NCBI RefSeq assembly: GCF_003605645.1 | Contig: NZ_QVMU01000009.1 | Coordinates: 62,001-126,000, forward strand | Reading direction: 5' to 3' | Length of the DNA stretch: 64,000 nt | Source of the DNA: Vibrio sinensis | Lineage (GTDB): Bacteria; Pseudomonadota; Gammaproteobacteria; Enterobacterales; Vibrionaceae | In this document: positions 19,801-25,921 of the stretch, in pieces | Layout: the number at the start of each line of letters is the position of its first letter | Numbering within the stretch: position 1 is the first letter of the stretch | Notes under the pieces: model-generated | Database searches by the model: none | Seen by the model: only the letters and a program-made list of their open reading frames with translations | Told to the model about the DNA's origin: nothing | Made by a program: the position numbers and the translations under genes

Positions 19801-21447
19801 CTCATAAAAACGAGAGCCATTGGTGGTGCTGACTAATTCAAGTTGAACAATCTGTCCTTGCGACTGTATAGCCCCATCGGTGTTAAATTCATTAGGTTCT
19901 AATTCATAGTGATTGATTGCATCACTACCAACTTGGGTGGTCACCGAACCAGCACCTGATGTTAATGCGATGCCTTGATCGCTACCATCTTGAACGCCGG
20001 ACTCATCGAGCGACAACCCAGTCACATCGGTAATAACAGGAATGTCTCCGTCACCGACTCGGATATTAATCACATTGGTGATGGTATCTTGGTCAAAATC
20101 AGTAATCGTAATCGGTAAAGCCAGCGTAACCGTATCATCACCAGAAGATTGCTCTAGAGGCAATTTCTGCTCAAATTGATAGTTCCCTTCTGTATCTAGG
20201 GTGATCCGCATTACTTCTTCGCCAGTTCCCTCAATGGAAACCAATAGCTCTGTGCCATCATTAGATAAAGTGACCGTAATCGGGTTGTTGTTACTTAATA
20301 GATTATCGAATTGCGCCAATGCAGCCTGATCAAAGCCGACCGATTGAAGAGCATCACTGCCTATTGTGACAAATGTTCCGTCGATCGTTGCTGTATCCGA
20401 CTCGACATTAGTAATGGTGACTGGCTGAGCTTCTGGATTAACACCATCTTGCACGATGACATCAACATTAATGGGTAACTGAATTTCATTACCACCTAAA
20501 TCAAATCCAGTCAGCTCAATATTAATTACAACTTGATCGTTATTTAATGAAACTAATCCGCCATTGATAGCAGCAAGATGATCAACCGGTTCAAACACGG
20601 TACTGGTGACTGTCATTTCGACGTCTTTACCGACTAATACGGTATCAATATCGATTCGGATAACTTCGCTACCATCGGCAAGTACACCAATAATGGTATT
20701 TTCAGCGCTATCGTAACTAAACGTCACCGTTTGACCACTAGAAGTAATGTCTGTATTTAATTCAGCAAGTAATGCAGTAATACCCGACTCTGTAGGAACA
20801 AAAGAGTCAGCATCAAGAGGAAGATCTCCCGCTAAGATAAGTGTGGAGTTTGATACAGTTTGAGGATAGGTATTTTGTGAAAGCGAACCTTCGGTTACGA
20901 TTTCGCTAAGTGACTCACCACCATCGGCAAATCGGGTATAGCGTTGTTGATTAATAATGGATTGTTCATCGTTATTTTGCAGGCCTTTAGTCTCAAAAAA
21001 AGTACTCGCCAATGTTTGAGTATCATTGTATTCAATAGTAACAAAACCAGCATTTGCGGAACCTAAGTTTCCACCCGCTGCGGCCGCTTCTAGAGTTGCC
21101 GTAGGGTCGACACCATCTAAAATCGCTTGCTGAATAGCGTCAATGTCTGCTGCATCAAACGCTGCATTTTCAATCGCACTCGGGTCAACGGAAACCTGCC
21201 CTGAAAGCTCAGTCACCACGATGGTGTCATCGCCCGATACACAGGCGACACAATTTTCCACGACTTCAGTCACTTTCCCATGCTGCAATATGACAACATA
21301 CGATTCATTACTGGAAAGCAGTATGTCCCCTTTCTGCAACGTATCTCCCGCAGCAAGCTTACGCGCTACGCCTGCAGGATTAACGGCAATGACATCACCG
21401 AAAACGTCCTCAACTTTCGTGGAATAACGTACAACTTCAACTTCCAT
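7882..21447 (-). CDS. Giant LapA-like RTX adhesin (retention module, T1SS-143 repeats, T1SS target)
   Basis: A 4521-aa type I secretion adhesin; ATG 21447 with AAGGTGGG upstream. Residues 1-~135 form a retention module (ends in EAAAAGGN, residues 120-127, a LapG-type di-alanine cleavage site) that would hold the protein in the outer-membrane TolC channel. A CVAC pair at 66-69 is notable. About twelve ~150-residue T1SS-143-type repeats follow, beginning with DDVPxLxG blocks and containing GADGIV, NGEQLVYTAV and SYRFDLIRPLDH. Then come cadherin-like modules (DINDRPEF-type linkers), Ca-binding RTX nonapeptides near residues 4370-4415 and a VCA0849-type C-terminal secretion signal. No T1SS transporter, LapD or LapG gene is in the window. 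Role inferred: c-di-GMP-controlled surface attachment and biofilm. Confidence 0.93.
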   Translation of the reverse strand: MEVEVVRYSTKVEDVFGDVIAVNPAGVARKLAAGDTLQKGDILLSSNESYVVILQHGKVTEVVENCVACVSGDDTIVVTELSGQVSVDPSAIENAAFDAADIDAIQQAILDGVDPTATLEAAAAGGNLGSANAGFVTIEYNDTQTLASTFFETKGLQNNDEQSIINQQRYTRFADGGESLSEIVTEGSLSQNTYPQTVSNSTLILAGDLPLDADSFVPTESGITALLAELNTDITSSGQTVTFSYDSAENTIIGVLADGSEVIRIDIDTVLVGKDVEMTVTSTVFEPVDHLAAINGGLVSLNNDQVVINIELTGFDLGGNEIQLPINVDVIVQDGVNPEAQPVTITNVESDTATIDGTFVTIGSDALQSVGFDQAALAQFDNLLSNNNPITVTLSNDGTELLVSIEGTGEEVMRITLDTEGNYQFEQKLPLEQSSGDDTVTLALPITITDFDQDTITNVINIRVGDGDIPVITDVTGLSLDESGVQDGSDQGIALTSGAGSVTTQVGSDAINHYELEPNEFNTDGAIQSQGQIVQLELVSTTNGSRFYEGVIELNGSRVTIFDITLDTPNQGEYQFNLYEQLDNFGAQAESASIKLPIYAVDTDGDRSAVAGGTGEAEAAYIVIDVKDDVPVIDTATGLSLEENDLAPIGSDQSGVTQISGSFATTQGADGVVSYRLDTSTNPLGSLTSQGDSVSLIETKLADGSYSYQASTDSEAIFNLLVRPDGSYTFTLQGPIDHALNSDSRSFDFTIIATDFDGDTSSKVLPLSIVDDVPTLTGSSGTLVVDEDDIVEIGDTQGSDGSQPAVISGLFEVAEGADGIVKYEVVNESSVLNGITSNGQAVTWTSDSPVINGEQLVYTAVSANGLNVFTLTLDANDNSYRFELIRPIDHLDGQDENQAVIDFEIKATDQDQDQTSSIRLPITIVDDVATLTGISGVTRVDEDDIAQIGNTVGSDGTQASFASGNFVVTEGADGVIKLALSNQDSVLDGLSSGKEALIWTTNSPVETGEQLVYTAVTTSGNETVFTLTLDASDNSYRFDLIRPLDHGQADGENEITIPFSVEATDKDQDVSNSIEVSITVVDDVPTLSGFTGQNQVDEDDIAQVNSAQGNNSTEGSDGTQSATIGGNFTVVEGADGIVEYQLENQAEVLDGLTSAGADVVWSTDSPVINGEQLVYTAINATTQETVFTFTLDATDNSYQFDLIRPVDHPTADGQNTIVLDMSIVATDADGDKSSAITLPITIVDDVPVLSGFSGATQVDEDDIAQIGNTVGSDGTQDPFAEGNFTVTEGADGIVKFDLVDPNSALVGLTSANETLEWSSNSPVITGEQLVYTAVTSNGQDSVFTITLDASNNSYRFDLIRPLDHEQGNDQNSITIDFKVQASDADGDLTSVITLPITVVDDISVLAGFSGNTVVDEDDLVQDGSDGNQDPFVTGNFNVTEGADGIVRFELANQDSVLDGLVSNQQSVIWTAESPVITGEQYVYTAVTENSADVVFTLTFDASDNSYRFELVSPVTHDDAQSENNQVLNFEVKAVDGDGDETPTIDLPISIVDDVPLISGLTGQQSVNEDDIVLIDGVVGSDGTQSPFANGNFTVTEGADRIVSFELGNQATALTGLTSGGQQLVWTNESPVSNGEQRVYTAITQPGGLTVFTLTLDATDNSYRFDLIRPIDHADVQGDNTKLINFTVTATDSDNDVSAPIDLPITVIDDIPQINTVDPLSFNEDDLTLGSSPQAGELSKDGNFGTIQGADGVVSYRLEGGTDPIDGLTSQGQAITLVETQGPNTGEYTYTASTSLGEVFVLIVRPDGSYTFELKGPIDHESNSDSEQLIFSIVATDADGDISKINLPVTISDDKPVLSGYQGNTQVDEDDIVTIGDTQGSDGTQVPFVSGTFTVVEGADGIVKFELTNQDTALDNLTSAGQDVVWTTDSPVVNGEQLVYTAVTSNGQETVFTLTLNASDNSYRFDLVRPIDHAPADGENSKTLNFDIKGTDVDLDETSSVRLPFTIVDDIPKLTGFTGSTTVDEDDIRANQDVFPSVNGSFDVVEGADGIVKFELDNTLTVIDGLTSGGQNVEWADPIVNGEQIIYTAVINPGPNQVSVFTLTLDATSNTYRFELQKAIDHLPIQGENTDTLTFSIKAVDADSDQTTTINLPINIVDDIPLLRDRSFTVTEDGDRVQTGMFRRQGADGASIVELEGSDTANGQIVFELPDGSFSDTYAMSGNTPNFTVYEAVTTAGVTAYIELGTMQVQSSGRVRFTPVDDLKQESDGFTFVVNFTGKDKDDDTSTEQLTITIHDRNADIKVSTVTSFEDAGRDPSVPFADPIDRNNAQDNQSSLPVTPTQVNLQIDLYDLDNDEMVGDITIKAGDHQGTFYYLNNAGEYVALATDSNGNFVLSAAQVKQIIAKYASEAGGPEDSGISTINNLFFVPDRNTATSDAGITADIEVQILNGGSADHTVDGTLSIEIESVADIATWNDDASTYQYTIVEDADNATLTLDAVTQDGSTPEVITYELAIESGEGQFVLRDADGNEIAETSPGIYIISADQINTIQVDPIEHFSGHIKFIATAITTEQDNALVGKEVARSEPKEIIIDVEPQGDLGRFSVNRITIFEDNALNQDTVNPDLEHDPFTLNEVISMSPSPDLDGSESLYVELSNFTATGVEVRWVGPGDSQIEVITEGGNTIYRVPEEALEFVEIQPPLHSNDNFSFSVEGFVEDKAIVGGETVIEGGSEISDVVSLGEKTVNVTVKGVADIPYIPDVPDVPDTGAALDTWYQYDDGTGRVGAQITINESTEANISFVVFSGELSDGVADNSETVSVLLSNIPDGVELFDANGGTIDLVYVGEASDGSGPIYQANIAQSEYPAGITIKPPAYSTEDLEIGATVVVTENDGHVRQVEGVLKVNVVPVIDAGLDDKAYQRTVTGSEDPVNAQGDDVYITLPWTLPNAESPDSTPSINGRDFEYVTNVELTGFPTGSTVRVNGQILADPSEVDIDGLTVKFDGGKLEIDGLTANTPTPVVDFRPPEDSSTDFTIKSELTIEEVDDNDPSLIVTAKVAGEINVEIIPTVEPDGTLSVIGDNGQPVTLVTDGDINKDPDGFINFSINSATGGKSDANVIIFDDLDPSSVEQVKEIVIRFIIPDGEDAQTVLDQLFVSGAVNNGDGSWTILDEQNFSISAPNGLQYDNQTGPNSQIQIEIVAEVEDLGDENEGSPLTKVTTDLTLQFPSSISGNDSVAAKLEEITTPEAIVIGTEDNAVDVSSQISKLIAVSALPDTGTGSSADGVSDQLTIVIDPTKIPAEANGLVINGAEYDFANNLYIFKGTIDSDGNIVIPDGLEFILPKDYAGDFILPITFVTTDSASGDENVLEMQVPIAVSPLVDVPTSDGGVAQPEDNNVTPEINVSVDSVAVGSGAVEDDKALEDNLIKINLDVAFADSRNTPTQGQETITAVVIKLADSTLGEFVDINGNPITPDSSEFTIASSDPAVIAAALDQIFFMPKENYPTGNDINKVELEVSTTIVDKTDFDTTGTTQITNEGVEKTVTQTVSFEITPVLDSIQIGDQIVPPNDANIPMVGMVVGQEDTDIALQENGTGLKISLIDNDGSEQFLSAKLTGVPDNFLINSTSDDYVIKNSGGGEWVIQLVNPNVTSIDLSNVTIRPPEHFSGKVDIGVTVFTQEKLLGQPDEFKGSFTVEVKPVGDIVDVDPTDAVTGKEGENIDIKIDANIVDKVDLLPADNTQDQPETLLITVENVPDGASIFFPDGTTAGTNLGGGVWQLRVDGQELDKIVFNSGEQNKDTWSQDSLKITVQSVDKDSDGNEYLGPTVNQIFDVAVDVEAINDRPEFNNIANLETSEDTVVAIKGFTISDIDSSLDNPAASYTLTLSVDSGSMTFIDSVATAFNLTVSLDPSTQQIVIQGTVTNINQALEQNLVQYTPPLNSNNLIDTDGVKVSATVNDNGNNGAVDPANPNTDNTNSAEFVINVTEVNDAPVAADLDFGSIEEDTSVIISASQLINASSDIEGHDLTVMSVTVPAEQGTIVPNGAGSWIFQPKLDFNGEVTISYVIEDNGTTNGTNDFKQDTGTISLDVVGKNDAPDLDIDGLVSTIDEAANQLISGIQVSDVDYVDQYANDPMSMTLSVDYGILSVQLPAGSTVSVTQNTDSSITLIGTIGELNALLDSPSAGSGVFVDASFAPDSDIELTILATDSGNPSGIVLPTEKTANITVTPVANAPTLSIDPQFNYIRNVTASQSASNSGIALVGIMAALTDVNELLTLDLTNLPAGTVVETANGVITPDNGVWTIPAAEIDSLVVKNLPEGSNNITLTAVSEEDDNSTASSASISLNVAVTNDSNDIDLSSSTEDVELLGGDTGIELTAGSGNDLLVGGDSDDVLNGGAGNDTLEGGLGSDILTGGTGEDTFVWREISQGATDTITDFSFSDGDKLDLRDLLPELNSSTVNMDDLLSHITAAVSGDDVTLTISPAGTGTGMEQNILLENIGQQVTLDNLDSSQIVTTLFDEHAFVHNGN
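8205..8336 (-). repeat. RTX calcium-binding nonapeptide repeats in the adhesin
   Basis: Encodes consecutive GGxGxDxLx-type units (GSGNDLLVGG, DDVLNGGAGND, TLEGGLGSD, ILTGGTGED). This is the parallel beta-roll that folds in extracellular calcium just before the secretion signal. Confidence 0.92.
14570..20055 (-). repeat. Tandem T1SS-143-type repeats of the adhesin
   Basis: About twelve units of 430-490 bp. Unit boundaries (DD[VIK]xxL/I motif) fall near plus-strand positions 20045, 19560, 19135, 18670, 18203, 17717, 17249, 16794, 16325, 15893, 15427 and 14979. Units 3-8, 10 and 11 are of one type (NGEQLVYTAV, DNSYRFDL). Units 2 and 9 are a second type (VRPDGSYTF, GPIDH). Units 1 and 12 are divergent ends. 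Confidence 0.88.
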
Positions 21448-21810
21448 CTATTCCCACCTTTACTATCAAATACCACAACACAAGCCAATTTTTACTTTTT
21501 GATACAAATTATTGTTATTAGAGTGAAAAAGTACCAGATTCCCTAACTTACAACAAAGAATTTACATTTTAAAGTGACAAAAGAATTAGTAATCTAAGTA
21601 TAGACGTAAATTTGCCTGAACAATAAAACAAGTTTCATATGGTTTTCATACATATTCCACCAACTTTGTCACACTTTCCCCTCTCAAATTAGAGACACTA
21701 TTTTGCATAGAAATGGCATTTTAGAGACTGAGTTTGAATATCGTGATGAAAGGTAAATATTTTTTCTATTTCGATTTATAGTGTAAAAAAACACCAAAGA
21801 TCTCGATGTT
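21448..21810. other. Divergent control region, adhesin / EAL phosphodiesterase
   Basis: 363 bp of AT-rich DNA between the two divergent starts. It must carry both promoters. It contains the 16-mer at 21625-21640 that is shared with the diguanylate cyclase upstream region. No other operator could be named with confidence. Confidence 0.6.
21625..21640 (+). promoter_or_regulatory. 16-bp motif shared between c-di-GMP gene upstream regions (copy 2)
   Basis: AAAACAAGTTTCATAT, identical to 2773-2788 and in the same orientation relative to the downstream c-di-GMP gene. It ends 170 bp before the EAL gene and starts 178 bp upstream of the adhesin start. Confidence 0.35.
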
Positions 21811-23421
21811 ATGAAATCACTGGAACCAAAAATCAATCGCCTTAATTCAACAACTAAGGAAATGTTTACACATCTACCTAACCTAGTCCCTGTTGTGATT
21901 ATCTTCTTATTGGTGTTTTGTCTTTCTGCTTTACTGAATTTTTACCACACCCAAATCGCCGTCAAAAAAGATGGCAATGCGTCGATTGCAGAACTAGAAA
22001 ACTATATAGAGAGTATCGCCTATGAATTGCACGAGTTGAGTCCTTATATCAGCTATCATTGCAATGACAGTGATAAACTCGGATTACGTAGCTATGTTTT
22101 TAATTCAGATATGCTTAAGGAAGCGGGGGTTTATTATCAAGGTGTTGTAACTTGTACCAGTAATGAAGGAAAAGCAAATATACCTCTATATCCCCCTCTT
22201 CTATCTCGTTTAGCAAACACGTCGAATAAAGTGACGATTTCCTTATCTCAATCGAAAAGCGGCTTTACAGCATTTTTCATATACGCTTCAACTGGTGAAC
22301 GTTCAGGGTTAAACGCTTTGTTGCCTCCCTCTGATTTTTTAGAAACCGTTATCCCTAAGCTTCAAGAAAGGCGTTATGGCTATAGTTTCAAGGTACTGAG
22401 TGAACACATATACAGCGACAATATATACAATGGCAATAATCGTTTAAAAGAGCCAAAGTCAATATTGTATTTTTCATCACAACGCTATCCACTTTCTCTG
22501 ACTCTTTATATTAACAATGAATCTTACCTGTTCTATTTTGTACAACATATTTGGCAAACGATCTTAATCGCATGTGTACTTTCTGTTTTTTACCTACTCA
22601 TTCGTTATCAAATGCTCGCCAAACGTTCTATTGAATTTTCTCTGATCAACGCAATTAAACACGATCGAATTGAAATGTATTTACAACCCATTGTGGATAT
22701 CACCACAGAACGTGTTGTAGGAAGTGAAGCTCTGCTTCGTTGGAATCACCCGAGTCAAGGACAGATTTCTCCAGACATTTTTATTCCATTGGCAGAGAAG
22801 CTCGGCGTCATAGGGGATGTCACGAAACAAACATTTTCAACATTGACGCAGTTCCTACATGCTAACCCAACCTACACCGAAAATCATTATATTAGTGTAA
22901 ACCTAAGCCGCAATTCTATTATTGATGCTAGCTTTATCCGTTATTTATACGACTACGCAGATTCCCACCCAGACATTGTGGGCAGCATATTGTTGGAAGT
23001 GACAGAGAATATCGATTTTAGTCAGGTCGAATTAGATTCCGCTTTAGATAACTTAAAACTACTCAAACAACTCGGTTTTCAAATTGCTATCGACGATTTT
23101 GGCACTGGGTATTCGGGTCTCAACTTTATTCGCCTTCACTCTTTCCATGTCATGAAGATTGATCGTGTGTTTATTAAAAGCCTTCACTCGGAATCCACCA
23201 TCACCCCAGTACTCGTTTCAATGATCCACTTGGCTAATGAGTTAAAGATGAAAGTCATTGCCGAGGGCGTTGAAACTCCCCAACAAATCGCGCAACTGCG
23301 AAAGCTAGGTGTACGTTATATCCAAGGCTTCTATTATTCACATCCTATCAAGCCAGACGCATTCCTAGCTTATAGTGGGCAAACAAAAAAAGAAAAATCG
23401 TCCAAATGCTTATCTACTTAA
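21811..23421 (+). CDS. CSS-motif-type EAL c-di-GMP phosphodiesterase
   Basis: A 536-aa inner-membrane enzyme that should hydrolyse c-di-GMP to pGpG. TM1 at ~24-45, a periplasmic domain ~46-245 with Cys84 and a CTS triad at 115-117 (variant of the CSS motif that in E. coli Pde proteins is redox-controlled by DsbA/DsbB), TM2 at ~246-266, then a complete EAL domain with SEALLRW (EAL at 306-308), a conserved N in SVNLS, ExTE (LLEVTEN), DDFGTG at 428-433 and EGVET. All catalytic motifs are intact, so it is probably active. Divergent from the giant adhesin, whose display in Lap-type systems falls when c-di-GMP falls, so a functional link is plausible. Confidence 0.92.
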   Translation: MKSLEPKINRLNSTTKEMFTHLPNLVPVVIIFLLVFCLSALLNFYHTQIAVKKDGNASIAELENYIESIAYELHELSPYISYHCNDSDKLGLRSYVFNSDMLKEAGVYYQGVVTCTSNEGKANIPLYPPLLSRLANTSNKVTISLSQSKSGFTAFFIYASTGERSGLNALLPPSDFLETVIPKLQERRYGYSFKVLSEHIYSDNIYNGNNRLKEPKSILYFSSQRYPLSLTLYINNESYLFYFVQHIWQTILIACVLSVFYLLIRYQMLAKRSIEFSLINAIKHDRIEMYLQPIVDITTERVVGSEALLRWNHPSQGQISPDIFIPLAEKLGVIGDVTKQTFSTLTQFLHANPTYTENHYISVNLSRNSIIDASFIRYLYDYADSHPDIVGSILLEVTENIDFSQVELDSALDNLKLLKQLGFQIAIDDFGTGYSGLNFIRLHSFHVMKIDRVFIKSLHSESTITPVLVSMIHLANELKMKVIAEGVETPQQIAQLRKLGVRYIQGFYYSHPIKPDAFLAYSGQTKKEKSSKCLST

Positions 23422-23435
23422 ACTAAAAACAGTTT

Positions 23436-23460
23436 AAAAAAAGCCAGCAAAGCTGACTTT
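23436..23460 (-). terminator. Terminator between EAL gene and aldo/keto reductase
   Basis: AAAGCCAGC / GCTGACTTT stem (23440-23448, 23452-23460, one mismatch, AAA loop). The A-run before it gives a U-tract on the minus strand, so it mainly serves the reductase gene. Confidence 0.7.
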
Positions 23461-23496
23461 CTCTCGTTAAATAGGGTTAATTAAATATACCCGTAA

Positions 23497-24405
23497 TTAC
23501 GCTACGCCATGGCCTTTAGATGCAACCCAAACTCGATACCACTGCTCTCGAGTAAGTTCCAAGCTTAATGCATTAACCGCAGTTTCAACACGTTTAATCT
23601 GACCAGAACCGATAATTGGCAGAGGGTTAGATGGGAGACGACGAACCCAAGCATAAATCACTTCATCGATGGTTTTAGCACCAATTTCTTTACGAATTAA
23701 ATCCAGTTCTGCACGTACACGCTTCGCTTGCTCTGTTGCACCGGAGAAGATACTACCTCCCCCAAGACAAGACCATGCCATTGGGCGAACTCGTTGCATT
23801 TGCAATTGATCAAGAGTGCCATCATCCACCACATCAAAGTTCAATGGATTAATTTCGACTTGATTCGTGACTAGTGGTTTAGAGACTCGTGATTGAAGCA
23901 AATCAAACTGCCTAGGCGTGAAGTTTGAAACACCAAAGTGCTTCACTTTTCCTACTTTATGCAATTCTGAAAATGCTTCTGCCACTTCATCGGCGTTCAT
24001 TAGTGCGTCAGGTCGATGAATCAGCAGTACATCAATTTGTTCAACACCTAATCGAGACAAGGAATTGTTCACCGATTCATAGATGTGTGCTGAACTCGTA
24101 TCGTAATAATTAACTTTGCGTTTCGGGAACTTGTCAGTGCACAAATTGATATCACACTTGGTAACAATCTCAATTTGGCTGCGAATCGACGGATCGAGTT
24201 TTAATCCCTCACCAAATAGAGTTTCACACTCATAATTCCCGTATATATCCGCGTGATCGACCGTGGTAATGCCAAGGTCAATATGCTGTTTTAGAAATGT
24301 CAGACGTTGCTGTGGCGTCATATTCCATTCAGCCAAACGCCAATACCCTTGAACCAATTCCGACAAGTCCGGTCCTTGCTGGGCTATAGTCACTTTCGAC
24401 ACCAT
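23497..24405 (-). CDS. Aldo/keto reductase (YdhF-like)
   Basis: A 302-aa NADPH-dependent oxidoreductase of the AKR (alpha/beta)8 fold. The catalytic tetrad is visible: D50 and Y55 in 'TTVDHADIYG', K83 in 'VTKCD', H130 in 'LLIHRPD'. The cofactor-binding C-terminal part has 'PIIGSGQIKRVE'. Sequence order and the 'QGYWRLAEW' start resemble E. coli YdhF. ATG 24405 has AAGAGGTAG upstream. Single gene; the physiological carbonyl substrate cannot be read from sequence. Confidence 0.88.
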   Translation of the reverse strand: MVSKVTIAQQGPDLSELVQGYWRLAEWNMTPQQRLTFLKQHIDLGITTVDHADIYGNYECETLFGEGLKLDPSIRSQIEIVTKCDINLCTDKFPKRKVNYYDTSSAHIYESVNNSLSRLGVEQIDVLLIHRPDALMNADEVAEAFSELHKVGKVKHFGVSNFTPRQFDLLQSRVSKPLVTNQVEINPLNFDVVDDGTLDQLQMQRVRPMAWSCLGGGSIFSGATEQAKRVRAELDLIRKEIGAKTIDEVIYAWVRRLPSNPLPIIGSGQIKRVETAVNALSLELTREQWYRVWVASKGHGVA

Positions 24406-24591
24406 ATCCGTCTACCTCTTAAGTTAACTGTCATTAGGCTAATCTTGTTCTTATGATTACTCAATGGAAATTTCATTCCGCATTAAGGAGTGTTACCAAA
24501 CTCAAATCCTTACAACATGACACCCAAAATTGTGCTTAAAGTAGTGGTAAAAATAGTAATAGGCTGAACGTCATCAATAAAATAACTCGCA

Positions 24592-24616
24592 ATAAAAAAG
24601 GCCCCGAGGGACCTTT
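24592..24616 (-). terminator. Rho-independent terminator of aroG
   Basis: AAAGGCCCC / GGGACCTTT stem (24597-24605, 24608-24616) with one mismatch. The A-run at 24594-24599 forms the minus-strand U-tract. Confidence 0.85.
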
Positions 24617-24650
24617 AGTATGTGTAAATGATGAGCATTAGGATGATTAA

Positions 24651-25703
24651 TTATCGCTGGCGACGAATTTTAACCGCATCGGCTAACTGACGTAAAACTC
24701 GCTCAGTATCTTCCCAACCAATACATGCATCTGTAATAGATTGCCCGTAAGTTAGCTCTTCACCCTCAATAAGATCTTGTCGACCTTCCACTAAGTGGGA
24801 TTCAATCATTACACCAAAAATAGCGTCTTCGCCAGCCGCCATTTGAGCTGAAATATCCTCAGCCACGGTCATTTGACGCTGGTATTGTTTTGAACTGTTC
24901 GCATGACTAAAATCAACCATCACCTTTTGAGGTAACTTCGATGCTTCAAGCTGTTGTTTTATATCTGCAACATGGGCTGCACTATAATTTGGCTCTTTGC
25001 CACCACGTAAAATAAGGTGACAGTCTGGGTTGCCGCTCGTTTCAATAATAGCCGAATGACCAAACTTGGTTACCGATAAGAAATGGTGAGAAGCACTTGC
25101 AGAACGAATAGCATCTGTCGCAATTTTGATATTACCGTCAGTACCATTTTTAAAGCCTACCGGAGATGATAGGCCTGATGCTAATTCACGGTGAACTTGT
25201 GATTCTGTGGTACGCGCACCAATGGCTCCCCAACTGATCAAATCAGCGACGTATTGCGGCGTGATCATATCTAAGAATTCACTGGCCGTCGGAACCCCCA
25301 TATCTGTCAGATCAAGCAATAGCTTACGAGCCATACGTAAACCATCGTTAATTTTAAAGGTGTCATTTAAATAAGGGTCATTAATCAGACCTTTCCAACC
25401 GACAGTAGTACGGGGCTTTTCAAAATAGACTCGCATGACAACTTCAAGATCTTCACCGAGTTCATCTCGCAAAACTTTCAATCGTTTTCCATACTCAATC
25501 GCCGCTTCAGGATCATGAATAGAGCACGGGCCAATGATGACTAATAGACGATCATCTTTCCCATTCAAAATATTAGAAATCGCTTCTCTTGAACGAAAAG
25601 TAGTTGAAGACGCCGTTTCAGTTGCAGGGAACTTCTCCAACACCGCTACAGGTGGGAGCAACTCTTTTACTTTACTAATTCTTACATCATCTGTCTGAAA
25701 CAT
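24651..25703 (-). CDS. aroG: 3-deoxy-7-phosphoheptulonate (DAHP) synthase, AroG type
   Basis: A 350-aa class I DAHP synthase, exactly the E. coli AroG length and collinear with it. It condenses phosphoenolpyruvate with erythrose 4-phosphate in the first step of aromatic amino acid synthesis. Signature blocks: 'IGPCSIHDP', 'MRVYFEKPRTTVGWKG', 'WGAIGARTTESQ', 'GFKNGTDG' and 'DFSHANSSK'. It is closest by eye to the phenylalanine-inhibited AroG; the allosteric specificity was not tested. ATG 25703 has AGGAAGA upstream. A perfect TyrR box lies 168-185 bp upstream, so TyrR control is likely. Confidence 0.94.
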   Translation of the reverse strand: MFQTDDVRISKVKELLPPVAVLEKFPATETASSTTFRSREAISNILNGKDDRLLVIIGPCSIHDPEAAIEYGKRLKVLRDELGEDLEVVMRVYFEKPRTTVGWKGLINDPYLNDTFKINDGLRMARKLLLDLTDMGVPTASEFLDMITPQYVADLISWGAIGARTTESQVHRELASGLSSPVGFKNGTDGNIKIATDAIRSASASHHFLSVTKFGHSAIIETSGNPDCHLILRGGKEPNYSAAHVADIKQQLEASKLPQKVMVDFSHANSSKQYQRQMTVAEDISAQMAAGEDAIFGVMIESHLVEGRQDLIEGEELTYGQSITDACIGWEDTERVLRQLADAVKIRRQR

Positions 25704-25870
25704 CGCTACATCTTCCTATCATTGTATTTGTTATGGATAAGGCTCATCTTCGTGAACTGCTATCCAATTTTTATGTCCTTTCCATGTAACTTATCTATCA
25801 ACAGGATAACTTGCAAGCACTTATTTTGAGTAAAGGCAATAAACAACACCAAGTTTAAGTAATACCAAGC

Positions 25871-25888
25871 TGTAAATATTAATTTACA
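25871..25888. promoter_or_regulatory. TyrR box
   Basis: TGTAAATATTAATTTACA matches the strong TyrR consensus TGTAAA-N6-TTTACA at all twelve specified positions. It lies upstream of aroG, a known TyrR target in E. coli. Confidence 0.85.
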
Positions 25889-25921
25889 TCGTTGCGAATT
25901 AGTTACACTCGACACGACATC

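Noticed and set aside
14570..20055. Regular repeats that might suggest a CRISPR array
   Set aside because: Unit size is 430-490 bp, the repeats are coding and diverged; no 25-40-bp identical repeats with unique spacers and no cas genes.
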